Below the pieces are notes generated by a model. It was not told the DNA's origin. It did not search any database and saw only the letters and a list, made by a program, of their open reading frames with translations. 41,034 nucleotides of DNA from a virus. Numbering within the stretch: the stretch's first letter is position 1; each line of letters opens with the position of its first letter. Where the stretch lies: the IMG/VR virus record IMGVR_UViG_3300024305_000001, positions 1-41,034 of that record. One strand, 5' to 3'. Position numbers and translations under genes: made by a program. Below are positions 32,893 through 39,393 of this stretch, one piece after another.

Positions 32893-33072
32893 CTAATCCT
32901 CCTCTCTTTGCTTAATTGGCATTGGTGCATCCCTCAAAATCTCCAATGCCCTTTTTTGCATTTCTCTTTCTTCTGGTCCATCATGGAAGATTTCTCTTAT
33001 AACAAAATCACATCTTCCCCACCTTACTGTTCTTTCTCTTACAGTCTTTGTTTTCGGTATTGAATAATCCAT
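32893..33072 (-). CDS. Small early-operon protein
   Basis: This 59-residue protein is best started at the ATG at 33072, which has AAGGAG seven bases upstream; the longer frames start too close to the ribosome site. It is highly charged, with PKTKTVRERTVRWGRCDFVI and a helical REMQKRALEILRDA segment. No family is recognised. It is the next gene leftward after the Cro-like gene pair, beyond the plus-strand DUF2513 gene. Confidence 0.6.
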   Translation of the reverse strand: MDYSIPKTKTVRERTVRWGRCDFVIREIFHDGPEEREMQKRALEILRDAPMPIKQREED

Positions 33073-33127
33073 GTTCATGCTCCTTTCTTCCAAATATTAA
33101 TTTCTTTTACTTTAAAACTTTAATTGA

Positions 33128-33133
33128 TATAAT
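33128..33133 (+). promoter_or_regulatory. Extended -10 promoter of the DUF2513 gene
   Basis: TG-A-TATAAT on the plus strand lies 22 bases upstream of the ATG at 33155, with AAAAGGAG between. The -35 region is poor. Confidence 0.5.
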
Positions 33134-33154
33134 TAACTCCAAAAGGAGACTATT

Positions 33155-33520
33155 ATGAAAAGAAATTTAGATTTAATTAGGCATATATTATTAACTATTG
33201 AAGAATCTGAAAAACCTAGATTAACAGGAATTGATTTTGAAAATGAAAATTTCGATTCTAAACAAATTTCATATCATATTCAGCTATTAATAGATTCTTC
33301 ATATATAGAAGCTTCTTCGTTCAGTTCTATTGGTCAGGGATTTCCTGATTTTATTGTTCGTAGAATAACCAATCAAGGTCATGATTTTATCGATTCTATT
33401 CGAGATAACAATGTGTTTGTTGAAACTAAGAATAACCTGCTTAAAGTAGGCGGTTCAGCTTCCTTTGAAATTGTAAAAAGTGTAGCCACTAAAGTTCTAG
33501 AACACTATTTAGGTATTTAG
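33155..33520 (+). CDS. DUF2513-like protein
   Basis: This 121-residue protein begins MKRNLDLIRHILLTIEE, a DUF2513-type start, and continues YHIQLLIDSSYIEASSFS and ITNQGHDFIDSIRD. These helix and wing patterns suggest a winged-helix fold. It is transcribed against the early operon from its own promoter, and its 3' end overlaps the next gene by 32 bases on the opposite strand. Such proteins are frequent in prophages; the molecular role is unknown. Confidence 0.8.
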   Translation: MKRNLDLIRHILLTIEESEKPRLTGIDFENENFDSKQISYHIQLLIDSSYIEASSFSSIGQGFPDFIVRRITNQGHDFIDSIRDNNVFVETKNNLLKVGGSASFEIVKSVATKVLEHYLGI

Positions 33521-33680
33521 TTTCTTCATCAATAATTTTGTTAAAGCCTTCATCAAACTCATTATATTTTTCAACTAGTTCAGCATTAGTGGGATAAAAA
33601 ACACTAATTTCATCTGATAATTTTCTATATAATCCCATTAATGCTTCTAATCTTTTTCTACTCATTATTTTTTCTTCCAT
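33489..33680 (-). CDS. Small helical protein coupled to the Cro-like gene
   Basis: This 63-residue protein is mostly helical (RKRLEALMGLYRKLSDEI) with no recognisable family. AAGGAG, at the Cro-like stop, lies six bases before its ATG, so translation is coupled. It ends inside the DUF2513 gene on the opposite strand. It may act with Cro-like control of early genes. Confidence 0.55.
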   Translation of the reverse strand: MEEKIMSRKRLEALMGLYRKLSDEISVFYPTNAELVEKYNEFDEGFNKIIDEETKYLNSVLEL

Positions 33681-33681
33681 G

Positions 33682-33906
33682 CTATGCTCCTTTAGTTTTG
33701 TGTGTCATTTCGTTACTTTTGTTTTCAAAAAAATATGTCCACTCAATTTCTAAAATTCTTGATATTTTTTTAGCTATTAAAACTGAAGGTGTTCTTTCTC
33801 CATTTTCTATCATAGAAATGTATTCTCTAGATATTCCAACTTTCTCAGCTAAAATTTGTTGACTTAACTCTTTTTTCACTCTTTCAACCTTCATTAAATT
33901 TCTCAA
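33682..33906 (-). CDS. Cro-like XRE repressor
   Basis: This 74-residue protein starts at TTG with AAAGGAGG seven bases upstream. The XRE helix-turn-helix fills most of the chain (ELSQQILAEKVGISREYISMIENGERTPS pattern). It is read leftward from the strong promoter of the switch region, opposite to the CI-like gene, so it plays the Cro role. Confidence 0.85.
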   Translation of the reverse strand: MRNLMKVERVKKELSQQILAEKVGISREYISMIENGERTPSVLIAKKISRILEIEWTYFFENKSNEMTHKTKGA

Positions 33907-33923
33907 TTCTTCGCCTCCTTTAA

Positions 33924-33938
33924 GTAACGTTTCGTTAC
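33924..33938. promoter_or_regulatory. Operator O1 (GTAAC-N5-GTTAC)
   Basis: A perfect 5-bp inverted repeat with a 5-base centre sits in the leader of the Cro-like gene, just downstream of the -10 of the leftward promoter. Confidence 0.75.
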
Positions 33939-33942
33939 ATTA

Positions 33943-33971
33943 AATATATAGTAACTTTTCGTTACTGTCAA
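33943..33971 (-). promoter_or_regulatory. Leftward early promoter (Cro side)
   Basis: On the minus strand TTGACA (33971-33966), a 17-base spacer and TATATT (33948-33943) make a near-consensus promoter. The spacer is filled by operator O2, so repressor binding would block polymerase. It drives the Cro-like gene and the early region. Confidence 0.85.
33951..33965. promoter_or_regulatory. Operator O2 inside the leftward promoter spacer
   Basis: A perfect GTAAC-TTTTC-GTTAC palindrome exactly between the -35 and -10 of the leftward promoter. Its centre is 27 bases from that of O1. Confidence 0.8.
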
Positions 33972-33990
33972 TATATTTTTTTCAAATAAA

Positions 33991-34005
33991 GAATCTTTTC
34001 GTTAC
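33991..34005. promoter_or_regulatory. Degenerate operator O3
   Basis: GAATC-TTTTC-GTTAC keeps one perfect half-site and the same spacer as O2, between the two promoters. Probably a weak site. Confidence 0.5.
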
Positions 34006-34011
34006 ATAAGA

Positions 34012-34041
34012 TTGTAACTTTATGTTACTTTGGAATATTAT
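34012..34041 (+). promoter_or_regulatory. Rightward promoter of the repressor gene
   Basis: TTGTAA (34012-34017), an 18-base spacer and TATTAT (34036-34041) precede the CI-like gene. Operator O4 covers the -35, which points to autoregulation. Confidence 0.65.
34014..34028. promoter_or_regulatory. Operator O4
   Basis: A perfect GTAAC-TTTAT-GTTAC palindrome overlapping the -35 of the repressor promoter. Confidence 0.75.
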
Positions 34042-34060
34042 TAATATGAGGTGGTCAATA

Positions 34061-34414
34061 ATGCTAAATAAAATATTAAGAATTTTAAGGGAAGAGTATA
34101 AAAAAACACAGGAAGAAGTTGCTAAAGATTTAAACATATCTAGAGTTAGATACAATCAATACGAGACTGGTAAAAGAAGCCCTGATAACGAAGTATTAAT
34201 TCAATTAGCTAAATACTACAATACTACTACTGATTACCTCTTAGGCAAATCTGAGATAAGAAACCCATACAAAGAGGCTCCCGAAAAAACAGATGAAGAT
34301 ATAGACCTCTGGCTTTCTAAAACAGATGGATATAAAGAGCTTCCGGAAGAAGATAGAGAATTAATATCTAATCTTGCTAAAAACTTGTTAGAGAAGCATA
34401 GAAAAGAAAAATAG
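34061..34414 (+). CDS. CI-like prophage repressor (XRE family)
   Basis: The protein has 117 residues from the ATG at 34061, with GAGGTGG six bases upstream. Upstream in-frame codons have no ribosome site. The N-terminus is an XRE DNA-binding domain (TQEEVAKDLNISRVRYNQYETG pattern), and the C-terminus is a short helical tail with no self-cleavage domain. With the ImmA-like protease encoded next, this is the ICEBs1/phi105-type switch, in which the protease, not RecA-driven autocleavage, inactivates the repressor. The four operators upstream are its likely targets. Confidence 0.85.
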   Translation: MLNKILRILREEYKKTQEEVAKDLNISRVRYNQYETGKRSPDNEVLIQLAKYYNTTTDYLLGKSEIRNPYKEAPEKTDEDIDLWLSKTDGYKELPEEDRELISNLAKNLLEKHRKEK

Positions 34415-34440
34415 CTTAATGTTATTTTTTTAAACATATA

Positions 34441-34458
34441 TTAGGTAAATTTACCTAA
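34441..34458. repeat. Perfect 18-base palindrome before the protease gene
   Basis: TTAGGTAAATTTACCTAA is fully self-complementary and sits between the repressor and ImmA-like genes. Its TTACC part can also pair with GGTAA of the following ribosome site (loop TAAA), so two mutually exclusive hairpins are possible. It may also be a protein-binding site. Confidence 0.55.
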
Positions 34459-34472
34459 AGGTAAGGTGCATT

Positions 34473-34988
34473 ATGGGACAATTAGAAAAATTATATCAAC
34501 TAGTTGAAGAAGAAAATATCAAGCTAGAGATTTTAGCTTCCCTTCCTGATCATATAGATGGAATGTATTTAAAATCTGAATCTAGCTATCCAATAATTGT
34601 GATAAATAAAAAATTAGAAAATGACTCCATGAAATTTAAAATAGTTTTAGCTGAAGAGCTTGGCCATCATTTTACATCCGTTGGTGACTCTAGAGTTATG
34701 TTTAACTCTTATACTAGAAGATTGCAGCTGGATAAATCAGAAATAACAGCTTTAAAATGGGCCACTGAGTTTTTACTTCCTATCGACAGACTAAAGGAAG
34801 CTTTCTTAAAAATGCATAATAGACAGATTGACGGTGTGACTCAGGAACTTGAAGTTCCTCATGAGTTTCTACTGGCTCGACTTAAGTTTCTATCTCATAA
34901 GTTCGATTACATTGACTTAGATGACAAGAAAGCAATATTACTTACTACTTTGCCTAACATATGTACAATAGAAAAGATAGCTGAGTAA
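34473..34988 (+). CDS. ImmA/IrrE-type metallopeptidase
   Basis: This 171-residue protein matches the ImmA/IrrE family. The zinc motif region reads LAEELGHHF, so the first His of HExxH is replaced by Glu61 while Glu62 and His65 remain. Phage members with this change exist as I recall, so activity is not excluded. Later parts, [13 protein letters not shown] and FLLARLKFL, are typical. Its partner is the repressor 58 bases upstream, which it probably cleaves on induction. Confidence 0.85.
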   Translation: MGQLEKLYQLVEEENIKLEILASLPDHIDGMYLKSESSYPIIVINKKLENDSMKFKIVLAEELGHHFTSVGDSRVMFNSYTRRLQLDKSEITALKWATEFLLPIDRLKEAFLKMHNRQIDGVTQELEVPHEFLLARLKFLSHKFDYIDLDDKKAILLTTLPNICTIEKIAE

Positions 34989-35023
34989 TCATCTATATAA
35001 ATATACTACTAGGAGGAAATCAA

Positions 35024-35848
35024 TTGATACTTTTCTTTGAAAAATTTGGTCCAGTTGAACAAGCCCTCATAGGAACTCTATTCACTTGGGGTGTTACAGC
35101 TCTTGGAGCATCACTTGTTTTCTTTTTTAAATCAATAAATAAAACTATTCTTAATGGAATGCTTGGATTTGCAGCTGGGGTTATGATAGCAGCAAGTTTT
35201 TGGTCATTACTTTCTCCTGCAATAGCTATGGCTGAAGAGCTCGGACAAATAGCATTTCTTACCGCTGCAATTGGATTTTTAGGTGGAGGAGCATTTTTAT
35301 ATTTAGTTGATAAATTATTACCCCATCTACATATGGGATTAGAAACTTCACAAGCTGAAGGTGTTAAAACAAATTGGCAAAGAAGTGTATTGTTAGTTTT
35401 AGCAATTACCCTTCACAATATTCCAGAAGGACTTGCTGTTGGAGTTGCATTTGGAGCAGTAGCTGCAGGAACTGGCAGTTCAGCTTCACTAGCTGGAGCT
35501 ATAGCTCTTGCAATTGGTATAGGTTTACAGAACTTTCCTGAAGGAGCTGCTGTTTCAATACCGCTTAGAAGAGAAGGTTTTAGCAGAACAAAATCATTCT
35601 TATATGGTCAAGCATCTGGGATAGTTGAGCCTATTGCAGGTGTAATCGGAGCATTTGCTGTCGTGAAGATGCAGCCTATCTTACCTTATGCGCTAGCATT
35701 TGCAGCTGGAGCGATGATTTATGTTGTTATTGAAGAACTTATTCCAGAAGCTCAACGTGAAGAAGGCGGCTCAAAAACTGATATAGCAACAATAGGCTGT
35801 ATGATTGGATTTACTATCATGATGGTTCTAGATGTTGCTCTTGGTTAG
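35024..35848 (+). CDS. ZIP-family metal transporter, lysogenic cargo
   Basis: This 274-residue protein starts at TTG with AGGAGG eight bases upstream. It has eight hydrophobic helices, with the metal-site motifs HNIPEG (131-136) and NFPEG (170-174) and the later EELIPEA (237-243). A short His-containing loop (His101, His103) lies before helix 4. This is the GufA-like ZIP group, which imports zinc or related divalent ions into the cytoplasm. It follows the ImmA-like gene by 35 bases and is probably co-transcribed with the repressor. It looks like a bacterial gene carried as cargo, with higher GC content than its neighbours. Confidence 0.92.
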   Translation: MILFFEKFGPVEQALIGTLFTWGVTALGASLVFFFKSINKTILNGMLGFAAGVMIAASFWSLLSPAIAMAEELGQIAFLTAAIGFLGGGAFLYLVDKLLPHLHMGLETSQAEGVKTNWQRSVLLVLAITLHNIPEGLAVGVAFGAVAAGTGSSASLAGAIALAIGIGLQNFPEGAAVSIPLRREGFSRTKSFLYGQASGIVEPIAGVIGAFAVVKMQPILPYALAFAAGAMIYVVIEELIPEAQREEGGSKTDIATIGCMIGFTIMMVLDVALG

Positions 35849-35868
35849 ATTCTTATTTTAAGTATAGA

Positions 35869-35897
35869 TAGCTATTCTAATAATAGCTAAGTTGGGT
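35869..35897 (+). terminator. Weak terminator behind the ZIP gene
   Basis: TAGCTATT (35869-35876) pairs with AATAGCTA (35882-35889). TTTTT follows only after a 7-base gap, so it may be inefficient. Confidence 0.45.
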
Positions 35898-35931
35898 TTT
35901 TAAAAAAATTAAAAAATATATTAATTAACTT

Positions 35932-36037
35932 TGATATAAGTATATTATCCAGGGGGGGTGGATGCTATATGGAAATTAATAAGTTTACTTGAAAACAGAT
36001 TTAATAAACGTCTCAACGTTTGAATCTGTTTTTGTTT
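35932..36037 (+). ncRNA. Short transcript unit with a G-rich ribosome site and strong terminator
   Basis: An extended -10-like TG-A-TATAAG (35932-35940) is followed by a G-rich stretch (AGGGGGGG). Three overlapping mini-frames come next: GTG at 35958 (21 codons), ATG at 35962 (5 codons) and ATG at 35969 (7 codons). A strong hairpin with AAAACAGATT/AATCTGTTTT and AAACGT/ACGTTT stems (35992-36032) precedes a T-rich tail. A small RNA of about 90 bases or a leader peptide unit is possible. Confidence 0.45.
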
Positions 36038-36077
36038 TTGAAATTATTTCTAATTATAAAACTAAGGGGGAAATATT

Positions 36078-36761
36078 ATGAAAAAAAGAATTTGTTCGAT
36101 AGTCTTATCAATTATTTTATTATCAACTGTACCTGGTTTAGCTCATGGGGGTAAAACTGATTCAAGTGGTGGACATAAAGATAATAAGAATAAAAGTGGC
36201 TTAGGATATTATCATTATCATTGCGGCGGAAATCCTCCTCATTTACATAATAATGGTTCTTGCCCATATTCAGGTGGCTCTTCAAGTTACCAAACTACAA
36301 CTCCACAAAAAACTGTTGTTGCCACTCCGAAAGCAATGATTCCTAATTTTTCAGTGAAAATAAATGGAACAGAAATAAATAATACCAGTTCTGAATATCC
36401 TGTTCTAAATTACAATAATATAACTTATATTCCACTTACATCTGACCTTCTAACTTATCTTGATATATCCTATGACTGGAATAATCCAAACGGGATAATT
36501 GTTAATAGAACTTCTCAAGCAGTAAATAAAGGGGCATTCGTTTCTGCGTTTAATAATGGATACTCAGTTAAAGGTCAGAGTAAATCAATTTCAAAAGTTG
36601 GCAAAGCTATGATAATAAATGGAACAACTGTTGACAGTAGCCAATATCCAATAATAAATTTTGCTGGAGTAAATTATTTACCTTTAACTACGGATGTTCT
36701 TAATAATTTAGGGCTAAAATCTTCTTGGAGTGAATATGAAGGCTTTTCATTATATAATTAA
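36078..36761 (+). CDS. Secreted YHYH-domain protein with copper amine oxidase-like repeats
   Basis: This 227-residue protein has a signal peptide (about 1-22). A His-rich segment follows, containing YYHYHCGG (44-51) and PHLHNNGSC, the YHYH domain found in some secreted proteins. From residue 90 on there are two repeats like the copper amine oxidase N-terminal domain (each with a PLTSD- or PLTTD-type strand), a fold often found in secreted wall-bound proteins. The His- and Cys-rich part could bind metal ions. It follows the ZIP transporter unit on the same strand, possibly a shared metal theme. Confidence 0.8.
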   Translation: MKKRICSIVLSIILLSTVPGLAHGGKTDSSGGHKDNKNKSGLGYYHYHCGGNPPHLHNNGSCPYSGGSSSYQTTTPQKTVVATPKAMIPNFSVKINGTEINNTSSEYPVLNYNNITYIPLTSDLLTYLDISYDWNNPNGIIVNRTSQAVNKGAFVSAFNNGYSVKGQSKSISKVGKAMIINGTTVDSSQYPIINFAGVNYLPLTTDVLNNLGLKSSWSEYEGFSLYN

Positions 36762-36782
36762 GCATAAGTTGGAGGATTAGCA

Positions 36783-37529
36783 ATGATACAACTAAAAGAA
36801 TTTCTAACCTATAATAATTTTCATATTTTTTTATACTTTCTTCTATGTACTTCTGCATATCTCTTTATTATATCAACATGTTTTTACAAAAAAAATAAAA
36901 GAAACTTAAAATCAATAGCAAAAAATAAGATTGATATATATGTATATATTACTTTTTTTATTTCATTCTTATTAGTTTTAATTTTTAGTATATTAAGTCC
37001 AGATTATTTTCTTATACTAGACTTTGTATTTTTAGGTATATTTTTGTTTGTAACTTTGTTTATTTATTTAACTATTAATTATAAAGAAAAATATTATTTT
37101 GAAAAACTCAAACCTCTTATAAAAATGTGCCCTGAATGTAAATCTATTGATAAAGCATTAAATATGTATATAAAAAATACTAGTAATGAGAATAGATATG
37201 ATTCTGCAGCTATAAAGAAATGTCTTTCTCTTTATGATGATTCAAGTATAAAACTTCTATTTGAGGAAATTGTTTCATATAAATCTAACCAAACTTCAAT
37301 AAATTCTTCCATTATTTTTTTATTATTAGGTTTATTTGTAGGTAAATTTTTTGAAAATCCTACTTTGATGTCTAATGACATGGATGGATTAATTATAACT
37401 TTAGCTATATCTCTTATAATTTTTGTTGTTATTTTTTCACTTTTTTTGACTTACTTTATTTTATTTAGTATAGAAAATGAAGATTATTTTTCAATAAAAA
37501 TAAATTTATTAAAAAAGTACTTCTCATAA
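36783..37529 (+). CDS. Membrane protein of unknown function, cargo
   Basis: This 248-residue protein has about five hydrophobic helices (near 12-32, 50-72, 77-98, 178-194 and 206-232) around a soluble middle part with a CPEC motif (about 117-120). It is AT-rich and lies 21 bases after the YHYH gene, so both may form one unit. No family is recognised. It precedes the RexA-like gene by about 140 bases. Confidence 0.65.
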   Translation: MIQLKEFLTYNNFHIFLYFLLCTSAYLFIISTCFYKKNKRNLKSIAKNKIDIYVYITFFISFLLVLIFSILSPDYFLILDFVFLGIFLFVTLFIYLTINYKEKYYFEKLKPLIKMCPECKSIDKALNMYIKNTSNENRYDSAAIKKCLSLYDDSSIKLLFEEIVSYKSNQTSINSSIIFLLLGLFVGKFFENPTLMSNDMDGLIITLAISLIIFVVIFSLFLTYFILFSIENEDYFSIKINLLKKYFS

Positions 37530-37615
37530 ATTAAAATATTCTAGCTATTATTACAAAAAGTTCAGCTAAAGCTATTTAGAAAAAATAATTTATGTAAGAA
37601 AGAATTAATAAAATA

Positions 37616-37642
37616 TTGATATAAAGTAATTCGTTTTATAAT
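37616..37642 (+). promoter_or_regulatory. Promoter-like sequence before the RexAB-like pair
   Basis: TTGATA (37616-37621) and TATAAT (37637-37642) are spaced 15 bases apart, which is short. An AGGAGG-like site and ATG follow at 37671. The pair may be transcribed on its own from here or from an upstream promoter. Confidence 0.45.
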
Positions 37643-37670
37643 TACTACAAAAAATTATTCGGAGGATATT

Positions 37671-38660
37671 ATGCATACTAAAAAAATTTATTTTTATAAC
37701 TTAAATATTATAGAAAAATCATCTAAAAAGAATATGAACCAGAATGCAAAACAAATAATTGATGAAATGATAGACAATAATTTTAAAGATAATAAATATA
37801 CAAATCATGAAATAAATCCAGATAAAGAAATTACTATTAAAACAGGGTCTGTGAAGATTGATAATAATAAAAACACTATCGATATAATAGAAAATAATAA
37901 ACTTATCTTTTTTGCTAGAGTGGGGAAAAATAAAGATATTAGCGATTTAGCGAAGAGAAATAAAGAAACAAATGCTATTACCCCTGTATTGGAAGATACT
38001 AATTCACATATTGAAATCTATACTCATTTTTTTATAGATTATAAAGAAATGATTATGGGATTTGTTTATGGTCAGGGAGCTCCAAAACATGATATTATTT
38101 GTAATTTGTTTAATGAATATTATAAAGACGAATATGAGGTAGAAATTGTTGATATTATGGCTGAAAAAACTGCAAAATATTTGTTAAGAAAAGGATCGGT
38201 AGTGAATAAAACTGAACTCACATACAGCACTCTTTCTGCTAGCCTAATGGAAGATCTTGGGCTTGGCATAAATACAATTTTAGGTGTTGAAGAAAAAAAT
38301 GAATTTGAAATAAAAATAGTTATTAAAAGTAAGAACAAAGAAAAAGTTTTATTAAGAAGCTCAGATAAAATAAAATCTTTGGTAACACAAATTGAAACTC
38401 TTCTAGATAAGAAAAAAAAATTTAAATTAAATAATGCAAAACTTACTGGGAAAACCATAACTGATACTAAACAAGAAGATTTCTACTTTTATTCTAAAGA
38501 ATTTACAAAGAACGTAAGTTTTCCTACTACTACAGTAGAAAATGGAGTAAAAAAGATTTTAAAACCAGATAAAATTACATCGTCTTTAAATAAAACTATT
38601 TTGACTACATATAAAAATAATAAAAAGAATATCCTTTTACTTGCTGGAAAGCAAAAATAG
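37671..38660 (+). CDS. RexA-like soluble protein of a two-gene exclusion module
   Basis: This 329-residue soluble protein is followed by a 4-helix membrane protein. By eye, residues 70-150 (KLIFFARVGK, then FFIDYKEMIMGFVYGQGAP..D) line up with lambda RexA, which has a corresponding strand run including the pattern FLFVEGDTIGFARTVFGP..SD. Residues 155-245 also parallel RexA in order of strands and helices. The similarity is remote and is my alignment, not a search. RexA, with RexB, blocks other phages in lambda lysogens. The gene is on the lysogenic side, as rexAB is in lambda. The C-terminus is Lys-rich. Confidence 0.65.
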   Translation: MHTKKIYFYNLNIIEKSSKKNMNQNAKQIIDEMIDNNFKDNKYTNHEINPDKEITIKTGSVKIDNNKNTIDIIENNKLIFFARVGKNKDISDLAKRNKETNAITPVLEDTNSHIEIYTHFFIDYKEMIMGFVYGQGAPKHDIICNLFNEYYKDEYEVEIVDIMAEKTAKYLLRKGSVVNKTELTYSTLSASLMEDLGLGINTILGVEEKNEFEIKIVIKSKNKEKVLLRSSDKIKSLVTQIETLLDKKKKFKLNNAKLTGKTITDTKQEDFYFYSKEFTKNVSFPTTTVENGVKKILKPDKITSSLNKTILTTYKNNKKNILLLAGKQK

Positions 38661-38706
38661 TCTATAATATTAACTATAATATAGCATTCAGCAAGGAGCA
38701 ATTTTT

Positions 38707-39246
38707 ATGAAAAACAAAAAAAATATAATAGGAGCTGTTGCAGTAGTTTTACTAATTTTTTTAATTAAAACTGGCATATTAAACATATCTTTTTTATATT
38801 TATCAGATAATTACAAAGATACAAATTTTAATATAATAACTATTAATTCTATACTAGTAGGTTTTCTTTTCACTTCCTTTGGAATCTTTACTTCTTTATG
38901 CAATACTAAAACTTACAAATTTTTAGAATCTACTTCTTTTATAAATACTTCTCAAGATTATATGTTAGTAGGAATATATAGTGGTATTATTTCTATTATG
39001 TTAGCATTGATCAACATATTTATAAGTTTTCCAATTATTAATATTATTTTTTTTAAAGAATCCTATGATTTAAAATTTTTTTTATCTTTAGGAGTTCTTT
39101 ATACTACATTTTTATCTATAATATTCTTTATTTTTGCAGTTAGAAATATTCATTTATTAATAATGCATGAAAGAAAGAAAACAAAAATTACTGAAGCAGA
39201 AATGGAAGATATAAAAAATCTTTCTGAGAAAATTAGAAATTCATAA
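38707..39246 (+). CDS. RexB-like four-helix membrane protein
   Basis: This 179-residue protein has four hydrophobic helices (about 7-33, 42-63, 85-108 and 120-144), with a Lys/Glu-rich tail. In lambda RexB the helices 2 and 3 bracket a basic loop. Here the same loop (TKTYKFLESTSF region) carries Lys and Glu, and the topology matches. RexB is an ion channel that depolarises the host when RexA is triggered. The gene follows its partner by 46 bases with GGAG upstream. A 4-helix KwaA-type protein is the alternative reading. Confidence 0.65.
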   Translation: MKNKKNIIGAVAVVLLIFLIKTGILNISFLYLSDNYKDTNFNIITINSILVGFLFTSFGIFTSLCNTKTYKFLESTSFINTSQDYMLVGIYSGIISIMLALINIFISFPIINIIFFKESYDLKFFLSLGVLYTTFLSIIFFIFAVRNIHLLIMHERKKTKITEAEMEDIKNLSEKIRNS

Positions 39247-39334
39247 CTATAATTATTAACAATTTCCTTTAAAAAACATAGATTAACGATTTACTTATTT
39301 AGCAAATAACTTTATATATAATTAATGAGTCCTT

Positions 39335-39353
39335 AAGCCTTCGGGCTTTTTCT
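39335..39353 (+). terminator. Terminator behind the RexAB-like pair
   Basis: AAGCC-TTCG-GGCTT, a 5-bp stem with a UUCG tetraloop, followed by TTT and further T. It separates the RexAB-like pair from the integrase. Confidence 0.9.
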
Positions 39354-39393
39354 TTTAATACACTTCGAACATACGTTTATAAAGGAGATAAAT

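Noticed and set aside
35992-36032. Hairpin as a riboswitch for the YHYH gene
   Set aside because: A simple symmetrical stem with a T-rich tail is adequately explained as a terminator; no aptamer-like core is seen.
38120-38701. Minus-strand frames opposite the RexA-like gene
   Set aside because: Phe- and Ser-rich shadow translations without ribosome sites.
37671-39246. Kiwa (KwaA/KwaB) defence system
   Set aside because: Same general pairing of a four-helix membrane protein with a soluble protein, but gene order is reversed and the motif order looks closer to RexA. Kept only as the alternative.
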